In this document: piece by piece, positions 8,795 to 17,150 of the stretch
How positions within the stretch are numbered: position 1 is the stretch's first letter
How the letters are laid out: each line of letters opens with the position of its first letter
Origin: Solimicrobium sp040544425
GTDB lineage: Bacteria; Pseudomonadota; Gammaproteobacteria; Burkholderiales; Burkholderiaceae_D
Direction: 5' to 3'
DNA length: 64,000 bases
NCBI GenBank assembly: GCA_040544425.1
Contig: JBEONO010000001.1
Span: 186,001 to 250,000 of the forward strand
Made by a program: the position numbers and the translations under genes
The notes under the pieces: generated by a model
What the model was told of the DNA's origin: nothing
Database searches by the model: none
What the model saw: only the letters and a program-made list of their open reading frames with translations

Positions 8795-9022
8795 CCAGCG
8801 TCGTAGCCCCTGCTGCCAGTCATTCGAAAATATAATCCCGCCAAACGATACTCTCAGCGCCTAGGCGTTGCACTACTCCATACTCGCTCATCACACTCCC
8901 CGAACCCCAATCAGCAACACGTATAAACACTGATGGCTAAGGCACAAGTCAACCGCTAGCATGCGCACGGCAATTTGGCCTTGATTCAATCAGACACTGA
9001 AAATTTTTGGGAGAAATCACTT

Positions 9023-11182
9023 ATGCAACCCACAAGGCAATCCAGAGCCAGTTCAACAGCCATTGAGCTGCAACAGCAACAGTCAACAACAAAGGACCTT
9101 GCTGATCATGTTCAGAATTTAAATGCCATCTTGTTGAGCCAGGAGCCGCTAGAAGCCCGGGAAAAATGGTTTGCCTCATTTTTGTCTGATTTCAGTGCAT
9201 TGCCTGCCGAAATGCAGGTCGCTATTCTCTCAGACAGCACTGTGATCATTCCAGTCGCGGCCGACACCAGTATTCTGAATACGGGCCGCCTCGGACAAAT
9301 TCGCCAGTTAATGGAAATGATTTCATCCGAAAACCAGCTGTTTGTCATCGGCTGCCTGTGGAGCAGCGAGCCGGGCGCCAAAAGTCTTATGTTATGCAAA
9401 GGCCTTGTCGATCTTTTGCCTCAGGGTGCGCGGGCAGACGCTTATCAAATATTAGGCGGCCCGGCGCTGGAGGAACAGCAGAAACAGGCATGGTCGGATA
9501 ATTATCAGCTCAAGAAGTCTGCTGCGCCAGCGCTGCGCAGTTTCAGTTTCTATCAAGACCCAGGCCGCATTGATCAAAGCGCTGTAGACAAGTTTTCTGC
9601 CACTTTGCAACGCCTGTTGGCCAACGGGGAGAGTCTGGCGATCAGGGACTTAAAACCCTATTTTCTGGACCTGGAACCTGCTGAACGGAGTGCGGTATTA
9701 AAGGAGACGCCTGAAATATTGAATGCGATAGACAGCGACGATATGGATACAGTAGGCGCTTACGAAACTCTGCTAAAAGTGCTGGAGCCCAAAGTCCGGT
9801 TGGCAGTGATTCGGCATTTATGGGAACAGTACCATCCGAAGGATATGATTGCCCGAAGATTGGCCGATCTGTTACCCCTGGACCAAAGGGCGGAGATGCG
9901 CAGCTTGCTGACAAAAAAATACGAGCTGCAGCAAAAATCGCTGGCCGATCCTGCTCCAGTTTTCAGGGTGGTTTCAAGCGACAGGCCGGTGGATATCCTG
10001 GCCCTGGAGATACAACTGGAAAAAGCGTTGAAAGATAGTGACGCAGACGCGATCCTGAAAATGGCCGACAGGTTTAAAAAATTAACGGATGACCAGAAGA
10101 TGCGCATTTTTTCAGCATGTGATGCGCATGTCATTGATCTTTTGCAGAGACGGGAAGGGATATTCACCAGCACATTGACCACGCAGGCCGACCACACTCT
10201 TCAGAGATATAGACTCTTGCTGCGCAGCGCCAGTCAAGCGTGCCAGGTTGAGGCAGTCGTTCGCCTTGTAGGAAAATTGCGCAGTGATACCAGGCCACAG
10301 GTTCATGCCAACTCCTTAAAAAAGGAACAGGAACTGATATGGTTGATGCCAGACATACATTTGGAAGCGGCTCTGCACCTTGCCATGCCGAACCTGAATA
10401 TCTTGGGAACATACATTGCTCCGCCAAAATCTTGGTTGATGGCTTACGTCAGTGCAGTCAACAGTCAAAACGGTGAACGTATTCGGTTGCACGAAAAATT
10501 GGTTGAACTCGTACCACCGCCGTTGCGAAAAAAATTCATTAAAGACGTCCGCAGCTTTCCACTGCAATGCGGGAAAGATGTGTTGCACTTCCAGGCGTTC
10601 GCGCGCCTGGTCAAATTGGAGCAAGACATGTCCCGTCGGCTTGAACTGATGAGCCTTGCCATGCAGAGTGCTTTCGGTATTGAATCAGGGCGGAACGGTA
10701 CATTGTCTGACGTCAGCGTGCTGCGCGCCTGCAGAGAAATGATCGACAGTGTACCCAGACCATTGCGTGGCGATTTGAACCCAGCGGTGGTGTCCGTGTT
10801 ACCCAGCATAGCTGCTGCATTCACCACGCTGTCGCTGCAGAGTCAACAGGCGTTCCTGGATATTCTTTGCAGCCTTTTTCAGTGTAAATCCAGTGCTGGG
10901 ATGGAAGTCTACTACACCGATCTGATATCGCGCGTAACTGATGGTGCCAGACGGCAGGCTTTGCTCAACCCACAAGATGCAGGCTTGGCCATACGACTCT
11001 GTGTAGCGCTGGAGTCATTGGCGGGAAAAAGAAGTGCGATCACCCGAGATCGATTTGAAAAATTGAGCCATGAATTCCCGGGAGGTTCAACCCCGCCTGG
11101 ACAATTGTCGCGCTCGACAGGCAAAAGTGGCCGGCTGCGTTCGAATTTGCCCGAGCCAGTTGAACCGTTACGAAAGCCTTGA
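9023..11182 (+). CDS. Orphan 719-residue protein built of helical repeats
   Basis: I do not recognise a family. ATG 9023 has GGGAG upstream; the frame is open to a TTG at 8975 but without a site. Residues 1-35 are rich in Ser, Gln and Thr. The body is all helical and internally repetitive. Residues about 38-155 align with about 198-304: SALPAEMQVAILS with LDLEPAERSAVLK, then MEMISSENQLFVIGCLW with LKVLEPKVRLAVIRHLW, then GLVDLLPQGARADAYQIL with RLADLLPLDQRAEMRSLL. A weaker third copy lies at about 335-435 and fragments follow. There is no signal peptide or membrane segment. Similar blocks occur in the protein at 2389-3417. This could be a cytoplasmic scaffold or a secreted effector; I cannot decide. 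Confidence 0.7.
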   Translation: MQPTRQSRASSTAIELQQQQSTTKDLADHVQNLNAILLSQEPLEAREKWFASFLSDFSALPAEMQVAILSDSTVIIPVAADTSILNTGRLGQIRQLMEMISSENQLFVIGCLWSSEPGAKSLMLCKGLVDLLPQGARADAYQILGGPALEEQQKQAWSDNYQLKKSAAPALRSFSFYQDPGRIDQSAVDKFSATLQRLLANGESLAIRDLKPYFLDLEPAERSAVLKETPEILNAIDSDDMDTVGAYETLLKVLEPKVRLAVIRHLWEQYHPKDMIARRLADLLPLDQRAEMRSLLTKKYELQQKSLADPAPVFRVVSSDRPVDILALEIQLEKALKDSDADAILKMADRFKKLTDDQKMRIFSACDAHVIDLLQRREGIFTSTLTTQADHTLQRYRLLLRSASQACQVEAVVRLVGKLRSDTRPQVHANSLKKEQELIWLMPDIHLEAALHLAMPNLNILGTYIAPPKSWLMAYVSAVNSQNGERIRLHEKLVELVPPPLRKKFIKDVRSFPLQCGKDVLHFQAFARLVKLEQDMSRRLELMSLAMQSAFGIESGRNGTLSDVSVLRACREMIDSVPRPLRGDLNPAVVSVLPSIAAAFTTLSLQSQQAFLDILCSLFQCKSSAGMEVYYTDLISRVTDGARRQALLNPQDAGLAIRLCVALESLAGKRSAITRDRFEKLSHEFPGGSTPPGQLSRSTGKSGRLRSNLPEPVEPLRKP

Positions 11183-11281
11183 CCAAAAATTGCTCATGCA
11201 GTGTAATAGCGCGGTCTTGGAACTGCTGATCCGCACGGGCGGAATTCGGCATTTTAAGTAATTAACCAGGGAATAGACAGC

Positions 11282-11719
11282 ATGAGCAATTTTGCGAGCG
11301 ACATTCAAAAATTTAATGGCATCTACAAACTACCGGTGAGCGCGGTACCGACCACCGAGGTTGGCGTGCCAATGGTCGAGCGGCTAAAAGCATTCAAGTC
11401 GATTTTGGGAGAGGAGCTGGACGAAATCGATGAAATTATCGAAGTCGCAGCGAAGGGTGAAAACCAACTCGAAGTCTTGACCATGCTGGCAGATCTGCTG
11501 GGTGATATTCAGGTGTATTGTGCTTCGGAGATGGCCAAATTTGGTTTGCCGCTGGATGAAGTATTGGCGGTGATCATGCAATCGAACTTTTCCAAACTGG
11601 GGGAAGATGGCAAGCCGATTTACGATGAGCGTGGCAAGGTCATGAAGGGCGCGAATTACTGGAAGCCGGAACCAAAAATTTCTCAGATCCTGGCAGAAAA
11701 AATGGCTGAACGCCCATAG
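11282..11719 (+). CDS. MazG/PRA-PH-like nucleotide pyrophosphohydrolase
   Basis: A 145-residue all-helical protein of the MazG/phosphoribosyl-ATP pyrophosphohydrolase superfamily, which cleaves nucleoside triphosphates to monophosphate and pyrophosphate. The metal-binding pattern is visible: GEELDEIDEI on one helix and LADLLGDIQVY on the next supply the acidic residues. The C-terminal part (MQSNFSKLGEDGKPIYDERGKVMKG) is the conserved tail seen in stand-alone members. CAGGGAA precedes the ATG. It is not near the histidine operon, so HisE is unlikely; a house-cleaning role is inferred. It sits between two orphan genes on the same strand, about 100 nt from each. Confidence 0.75.
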   Translation: MSNFASDIQKFNGIYKLPVSAVPTTEVGVPMVERLKAFKSILGEELDEIDEIIEVAAKGENQLEVLTMLADLLGDIQVYCASEMAKFGLPLDEVLAVIMQSNFSKLGEDGKPIYDERGKVMKGANYWKPEPKISQILAEKMAERP

Positions 11720-11841
11720 TGGGGGTTTTCGCCAATTCACCTTCAGGCCAGTAAGATGGATTATTGCGCACGCAATTTAAACCTTGATCAAGTCGTCGCA
11801 CTCGCTCCTATCCATACCAACTTGTCTGAAGGACATTTCAC

Positions 11842-12753
11842 ATGTTCAAATTATTTTCCAATCGTCCCGAGCCAAGGCGCCAGATCCAAGAAGCGCCTCA
11901 GTCGAAAGTTGAATCTGGACCAGTATTTTCAGCGAAACCGGAAACTCAGGGTCTTACAATAAATCGCAGCCTGGTTTTAGGTTCATCTTCTTTGGTTTCG
12001 GCCTTGGTCACCGGCGCTACATCAACGTCGACAGGCGCACCGAAGCAAGCACCAGGTGATAAGAGTGGCCAGACTTTGGTATTGACCGTTGTCGATAGTG
12101 ACTCTGATAAACCCTATACGCCAGAAGACGATGAACTTGGCATCGGCACTCTTGAGACCGCGCCAGTTAGCGGCAAAATGAGCCAAACCGTCGAGCGGGT
12201 CCAAAGCTTTCAGAGCTCGCAATCTTCCTCGTCTGGATCAGCTTCATCAAGCAGCGCGTCGTCCTCAAGCTCATCGTACGCATCGATCATGTCTGGCGCT
12301 TCGTTTCTGTCCGGTTTGAGCTCAAGCTTATGGTCCTATGTCCGATCATCAACCTCGACCAGTTCAGCGCCCGTACCTAAAGCTGAGCCGAAATTGAAAA
12401 CAGGAGTGCAAACTCTCGATACCTTGGGTTCTATCGATCAAAGTCTTCAAAAATTAAAAGAAAAATGTGATGCTAAGGGCTGCAGTTATTCAACGGTTTG
12501 TGCTGATATTCAATTTGTCGTAGGTAATTGGGTTGCTAAAGGTGTCAACGCTAACGTGCCTTTGGCTGGCGAGAGCGCATTCGGATTGAGATACCGAGTC
12601 GGCGATCCAGCTGTAACGATTGTTTGTGCAGGAGAAATCGTTACGAAGTTTCCAGTCAAGGCAATTCCCGATCTGCTGAATCGACTGAAGTTCGATGTAG
12701 ACCCAAATGTGCTCGGACCTTGGGAATCCCACGCGAAAAGTTTTCGCAGGTAG
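11842..12753 (+). CDS. Orphan protein with serine-rich low-complexity middle
   Basis: Not recognised. A 303-residue protein with AAGGA before the ATG. The order is a basic start (MFKLFSNRPEPRRQ), a weakly hydrophobic Ser/Thr/Gly stretch (about 35-65), an acidic segment (VVDSDSDKPYTPEDDE) and a serine tract at about 124-178. A more ordered C-terminal third holds four cysteines (KCDAKGCSYSTVC and one near the end). There is no clear signal peptide. It shares the serine-tract habit with the protein at 2389-3417 and could be a secreted or surface-exposed protein. Immediately after its stop codon lies a near-identical copy of part of the S10 peptidase gene. Confidence 0.65.
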   Translation: MFKLFSNRPEPRRQIQEAPQSKVESGPVFSAKPETQGLTINRSLVLGSSSLVSALVTGATSTSTGAPKQAPGDKSGQTLVLTVVDSDSDKPYTPEDDELGIGTLETAPVSGKMSQTVERVQSFQSSQSSSSGSASSSSASSSSSSYASIMSGASFLSGLSSSLWSYVRSSTSTSSAPVPKAEPKLKTGVQTLDTLGSIDQSLQKLKEKCDAKGCSYSTVCADIQFVVGNWVAKGVNANVPLAGESAFGLRYRVGDPAVTIVCAGEIVTKFPVKAIPDLLNRLKFDVDPNVLGPWESHAKSFRR

Positions 12754-12764
12754 CGGCCAAAGCG

Positions 12765-12843
12765 TGGCTGCATATGGGCATCATGGGCCCGAAACGCACC
12801 GAGCTGATTGATATCGACGTCAACAGCAAAGGACCGTTCAAAA
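12765..12843 (+). pseudogene. Copied internal fragment of the S10 peptidase gene
   Basis: These 79 bases match 13712-13790 of the downstream S10 peptidase gene with two mismatches, 947 bases apart and in the same orientation. The matching peptide is AWLHMGIMGPKRTELID and the residues after it, just after the oxyanion-hole motif. Neither end continues into peptidase sequence. The copy starts about 10 nt after the stop codon of the preceding gene and is unlikely to be translated. Identity at synonymous sites points to a recent duplication or gene conversion. Confidence 0.9.
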
Positions 12844-12915
12844 ATATCTTTTTTGCGGTGAACGAGTCGCTGGACTTGGTCACATTTGTGTCGCCTCATC
12901 GAAAGGAAATTGACT

Positions 12916-13200
12916 ATGATTAGAATACGCAGCGCTTTAGCCGGCACAAACAGCACTCCCAAGCCAGCACGCGTCGTCCGGTTTGAAACGGACAAAACCG
13001 AAATGAAACCCGTGGTTTCATCATCCTTCGCCCGGCCTCAGACGAAACGCACTGGCGACCCGTCGCAATCAATCAAGGGGGTCAGCATAGTAATTGACCA
13101 GGCCAAGAAAAACGAAGAGATATGTGCCGGATTTCGCAAAGCGGTGGGCCTGGACTCCGCCCCACAACCCAAACCGCGCAAGTCGTGGTTTGATTTGTGA
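12916..13200 (+). CDS. Small basic hypothetical protein
   Basis: A 94-residue protein without recognised domains. I start it at ATG 12916 because GAAAGGAA lies just upstream; an in-frame start at 12886 has none. It is rich in Lys, Arg, Pro and Ser and probably largely disordered, with one possible amphipathic helix (KGVSIVIDQAKKNEEICAGF) and a C-terminus ending KPRKSWFDL. It follows the duplicated peptidase fragment, on the same strand as the serine-tract gene, and may be co-transcribed with it. The function is unknown, and it might not be a real gene. Confidence 0.45.
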   Translation: MIRIRSALAGTNSTPKPARVVRFETDKTEMKPVVSSSFARPQTKRTGDPSQSIKGVSIVIDQAKKNEEICAGFRKAVGLDSAPQPKPRKSWFDL

Positions 13201-13399
13201 AGTTCAATTATGCAAAATATATTGTCAAATTAAACCGGCGTTTGCTACATAGCCAGACGGGTGAGTGTGCTGTTCAATTGTTCTGCCTGCCAGCCCCACT
13301 ATTGTCTCGCTAACCCACTTATGTTGTAGAATTGCGGTCGCCAATCTTTGCGTTACTCCGTTGGCAAACCACTAATGATTACAACAAACAGGGACGCAA

Positions 13400-14923
13400 A
13401 TGAAACCACTCCAATCGCTGGCAGTTGCCTTACTGCTCGTCTGTGCCGCTTCACAAGAACTGCTTGCTGCCGATGCAGCCAAGCCCGATGAAAAACTTCC
13501 GGAAGCCAAAGTCTGGGTCTCCAAACATCAAACTGCCATTGGTGCGACTACGGTCGCTTACACCGCAACTGCCGGTACGATGCTGATCAAAAACGAGAAG
13601 GATGAATCCATCGCGCTGTTCGGTTTTACCGCCTATGTCAAAGACGGCGGCGAACAGCGCACTCGTCCCATCGTGTTTGCGTACAACGGCGGCCCCGGTT
13701 CGTCCTCGGCCTGGCTGCATATGGGCATCATGGGCCCGAAACGCACCGAGCTGATTGATACCGACGTCAACAGCAAAGGACCCTTCAAAAGCGTGGACAA
13801 TGAATTCAGCATTATTGATCGTGCCGATCTGGTGATGATCGATCCGATCGGTACCGGTTTTTCAAGACCGACAGGCAAAGGTGAGGGCAAGGATTTCTGG
13901 GGCGTAGATCAGGATATCAAGTCGGTGTCGGATTTTATCGTGAAGTACATTACGCAAAATGGTCGCTGGGCTTCACCCAAATTTGTACTCGGTGAAAGTT
14001 ATGGCGGCATGCGCACGGCCGGTGTGTCGTATGAACTTTTGAGTCGCTACAATATGTCCTTGAACGGCATTATTCTGGTGTCGCCTTATATGGATTTTGC
14101 AGGTGGCAGTGCGGGAGTCAAAATCGATACGCCCTACATCAATTTCCTGTCGACATTTGCCTCGACGGCCTGGTATCACCATGCACTGGCCAATCGCCCC
14201 GAACAACTGCAGCCGTTTCTGCGTGAAGTCGAAGCCTTTGCCCGCAACGTGTATGCGCCGGTTTTGCTCAAGGGTAGTCATGCCACCGCAGCCGAGCGCC
14301 AAACTGTGCTGGAAGGTTTGTCACGTTACACCGGCATTAGCGCTGACTACTGGGATAAAGCCGATCTGCGCATGGATGAAGGACATTTCCTGCAAGAGCT
14401 GATGCGCAATAAAGGTGTGTTGATTGGCCGCATCGATACCCGATATACCGGCGCAACAATCAAGCCTTTGTCCGAGACCATGACCTATGATCCGTATTCG
14501 GCGGCGATTGCACCGGCGATAGTGGCGACCTTTCAGGACTATTACCATCATGAGTTGAAGGTCGACAGTGACCGTGAATATAAATTCAGCAGCAGCGACG
14601 CCAGCAAGGAATGGGATGATCGCCATGTCCAGCCGGACAGCGGTGGTTCCAAAGTGCCATCACCCAATACTGGCGTGGATCTGGCCTATGCCATGAATAT
14701 GAATCCGAAAATGAAGGTGCTGATTGATACCGGGTATTTTGACCTGGCATGTCCTTATGGCACCGTTGAGTATGCAGTCGACCATCTCGATATTCCTGCC
14801 AATCTGCGCAACAACATTGCGCTCGAATATTATGAAGCCGGCCACATGATGTATGTGCATCCGGCTTCGATGCAGAAGTTCAAGAAGACGCTGGCTGGGT
14901 TTATTGACGCAAACAGTCATTGA
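13400..14923 (+). CDS. Exported S10 family serine carboxypeptidase
   Basis: A 507-residue secreted serine carboxypeptidase of family S10, expected to trim C-terminal residues from peptides in the periplasm or outside the cell. It has a signal peptide (MKPLQSLAVALLLVCAASQELLA), the oxyanion motif YNGGPGSSSAWLH, the nucleophile Ser in GESYGGMR, the catalytic Asp in IDTGYFDLACPYGT and the catalytic His in YEAGHMMYVH. The catalytic set and length are complete. The ATG follows an AGGGACG site. A fragment of this gene is duplicated upstream at 12765-12843. The next gene, an acyltransferase, begins 70 nt downstream and may be co-transcribed. Confidence 0.9.
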   Translation: MKPLQSLAVALLLVCAASQELLAADAAKPDEKLPEAKVWVSKHQTAIGATTVAYTATAGTMLIKNEKDESIALFGFTAYVKDGGEQRTRPIVFAYNGGPGSSSAWLHMGIMGPKRTELIDTDVNSKGPFKSVDNEFSIIDRADLVMIDPIGTGFSRPTGKGEGKDFWGVDQDIKSVSDFIVKYITQNGRWASPKFVLGESYGGMRTAGVSYELLSRYNMSLNGIILVSPYMDFAGGSAGVKIDTPYINFLSTFASTAWYHHALANRPEQLQPFLREVEAFARNVYAPVLLKGSHATAAERQTVLEGLSRYTGISADYWDKADLRMDEGHFLQELMRNKGVLIGRIDTRYTGATIKPLSETMTYDPYSAAIAPAIVATFQDYYHHELKVDSDREYKFSSSDASKEWDDRHVQPDSGGSKVPSPNTGVDLAYAMNMNPKMKVLIDTGYFDLACPYGTVEYAVDHLDIPANLRNNIALEYYEAGHMMYVHPASMQKFKKTLAGFIDANSH

Positions 14924-14992
14924 TAATTGAATCCTGGGATCGCATCCCAGCCTGCAAACCTCAACCTGACCAGATATTTGCCCAAACACGAC

Positions 14993-16165
14993 ATGCCATC
15001 TTCAAAAACTTCCCGAATCCACGGACTTGATACATTACGTTCCTTCGCCATCATCCTGGTCCTGATCTATCACTACATGGTCGTAGTGAGCGGGAAAAAT
15101 ACCTTCGGCTTCATGACTGGAATAGGCTGGACCGGCGTCGATCTGTTTTTTGTCTTGAGCGGCTATTTGATCGGCAATCAAATCATGGCGGCAATTGCGC
15201 AAAATCGGGAATTCTCACTCAAGACGTTTTATGTCCGGCGCCTGCTGCGCACTTTGCCGAACTACTACGTCATCCTGGCTCTGTACTTTCTATTTCCGAC
15301 AGCGCTAAGCGGCGATGCAACCGCGCCGCTATGGCAATTTTTGAGCTTCACCCAAAATCTTGACATGCGCCCGGGAGAGACGTTCACGCATTCCTGGTCG
15401 CTGTGTATTGAAGAACAGTTTTACCTGATCCTCCCGGCCACGGCACTTTTGTTTGCTTATACGAAAAAATCAGTCAGCTGGGCCTGGTGCGCTCTCGGTG
15501 TCGCGATGGCGTGTGGCGTGGCCATGCGTGCCTGGGAATGGATGGAGCATGGCGACAATGCGATTACCGTGCACGATTACTACCAACATATTTATTATTC
15601 CAGCTTCACCCGTTTTGATGAATTGCTGCCTGGCGTGGCAATTGCGATGTTCAAGAATTTTCATCCGACTTCATACGATAAAATTCTGCGGCGCGGCGAT
15701 CTTTTGTCAGCGGCCGGACTGCTCGCAGTTGGAGTGATGTTTTATCTGTTGTCGGTGTATCTGCAAGCCGCCGATGACAGTTACAACTTTTGGCTGGCGA
15801 CGTTCGGCTTCTCACTGCTGGCAGTTAGCTTTGCGCTGTTAACTCTGTCGGCACTAAGCCCCAACTCAGTGCTGAACCGGATAAAAATTCCCGGTGCAGC
15901 CAGTCTGGCACTGTGGTCGTATGCCATTTATCTGGCGCACAAGCCGATCTACAGACTGGCAATGCGCCTGCTGAAAAAATGGCATATCAGCGTTGATTCC
16001 ATGTTGGGGATCGGCCTCATCATGCTGGCCAGCCTGATCGGTGGGTATCTGCTGTATCGTCTGGTTGAAATGCCGTTCATGCGGTTGCGTGATCGCCTTT
16101 ACTCGCCGGAATCAGGTCGTGCAGAGCATCGGCTGGGTTTGTCGACGCAGCACAATATACCCTGA
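14993..16165 (+). CDS. Acyltransferase family 3 (OafA/YrhL-like) membrane protein
   Basis: A 390-residue integral membrane acyltransferase that would add acetyl or another acyl group to a surface glycan such as LPS O-antigen. Markers are the N-terminal RIHGLDTLRSFAIILVLIYH with its conserved His, TGIGWTGVDLFFVLSGYLIG, the RR-containing FYVRRLLRTLPNYY, and HSWSLCIEEQFYLILP, followed by about ten hydrophobic segments. I prefer ATG 14993; a TTG at 14927 in frame lacks a site. There is no SGNH domain. Its stop codon is 2 nt from the stop codon of the truncated M1 gene on the other strand. The substrate is unknown. Confidence 0.88.
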   Translation: MPSSKTSRIHGLDTLRSFAIILVLIYHYMVVVSGKNTFGFMTGIGWTGVDLFFVLSGYLIGNQIMAAIAQNREFSLKTFYVRRLLRTLPNYYVILALYFLFPTALSGDATAPLWQFLSFTQNLDMRPGETFTHSWSLCIEEQFYLILPATALLFAYTKKSVSWAWCALGVAMACGVAMRAWEWMEHGDNAITVHDYYQHIYYSSFTRFDELLPGVAIAMFKNFHPTSYDKILRRGDLLSAAGLLAVGVMFYLLSVYLQAADDSYNFWLATFGFSLLAVSFALLTLSALSPNSVLNRIKIPGAASLALWSYAIYLAHKPIYRLAMRLLKKWHISVDSMLGIGLIMLASLIGGYLLYRLVEMPFMRLRDRLYSPESGRAEHRLGLSTQHNIP

Positions 16166-16167
16166 CG

Positions 16168-16902
16168 TTAATTTTTCCCCAGATAGTCTTCCCGAGCCTG
16201 TAATGGATGGATGCTGGAAAACTCAAGCAGCTGCGACACGAGGTCGGAAGTTTTTGCATATGAAATCGTCGTAAACTCACCGTGCACATCGCGCCCGGTC
16301 ACGGGCATCGACGACCAGGCTTGCCAGTTGTTAGGAACGGTAATTTTCAATTGGTAGCTGGCATTGAATGCCGGATCGTCCCAGCACGGGAAAATGCGAT
16401 GGGTATCAGCGCCTTCGAATTGCGCGGTCAAGAACAAACCCTTGCTGCCATTTTTCCCGACATTCGGCTGGGTGAACAAACCATGCAATTGCTGGTCAAT
16501 CTGTCCCACAAAAGCAAACGATAAGGTGTGCGGTCCGGCGCTTGCCGGTGCTTTCAATCCGATCGTTGTGAGCTGATGGTCTTCGTTGGAGCGCACACTT
16601 TCCACTGCTTCACCATCCAGCATGACGTGAGCTATTTTTTGATTGCTTGAGTTGAATTGAATTTTGTCAGTCGCTTCGGTGAAATGTACTTTGACAATTT
16701 CGGTACCGGCGATACGCATGGTATTGACGTCGGGCGTAATGCTGATGTCATACTCTTTTGGAAGTACGTTATGTGGCAGCTGGGCCAGGGTCTTTGCTGC
16801 GACGTAACCGGAATCGGGTGGGGCACTTGTGCCAGCGCAGGCGAGGTTCGCAGCGATTGTAATTGTAGCGATAGCTGCAGTGATGCTGAAATTTTTTAAC
16901 AT
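16168..16902 (-). pseudogene. Truncated M1 aminopeptidase paralogue (N-terminal domain only)
   Basis: The 244-residue product keeps a signal peptide, a good ribosome site (AAGGAAG) and the M1 N-terminal beta domain, for example IAGTEIVKVHFTEATDKIQF, HGLFTQ and FEGADTHRIFPCWDDPAFNA. It stops before the GAMEN and HEXXH motifs, so it cannot be a peptidase. It is clearly homologous to residues about 45-235 of the full-length M1 protein encoded just upstream (17151-19844) but well diverged, so it is an old duplicate. The last 25 residues or so match nothing in the paralogue and the stop codon abuts the acyltransferase stop codon, so the rest was probably deleted by a rearrangement. A retained role as a secreted peptide-binding domain is possible. 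Confidence 0.75.
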
Positions 16903-17095
16903 GATTATTCTTCCTTAAGTGAAGATGCATTGACAGGTCTGGAATCAAACATGGATTCAAGTGCATTCACTATATGGTGCCCGGCGGGTCATTCAAACCG
17001 GATTGCGACGAATGGTGTTTTTGTGAGGATGAAGCGCAGCTTAAATGACAGATAAAATACCGGCTGATTGAGTAATTTGCAGCCAGGTAAAGCAT

Positions 17096-17120
17096 AAAAA
17101 AGGGGCGCTAAAAGCGCCCC
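17096..17120 (-). terminator. Intrinsic terminator after M1 aminopeptidase gene
   Basis: GGGGCGCT and AGCGCCCC (17102-17109, 17113-17120) pair with a 3-nt loop. Read on the minus strand the stem is followed by six Ts (17101-17096), a classic intrinsic terminator 31 nt after the stop codon. Confidence 0.92.
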
Positions 17121-17150
17121 AAAGTACTGCTGGGTAAACTCTGCTGTAAT

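Noticed and set aside
8787..8815. GGAACC resembling an HrpL-type promoter before the 719-residue protein gene
   Set aside because: No CCAC at the required 15-17 nt spacing, and the GGAAC belongs to the stem of the bkd terminator-like hairpin.
11756..11962. 68-codon open frame before the serine-tract gene
   Set aside because: It overlaps the start of the better-supported gene at 11842 and lacks a ribosome site.
12624..12923. 99-codon open frame containing the duplicated peptidase peptide
   Set aside because: It overlaps the end of the serine-tract gene in another frame and has no ribosome site; the match is a fragment copy, not a gene.
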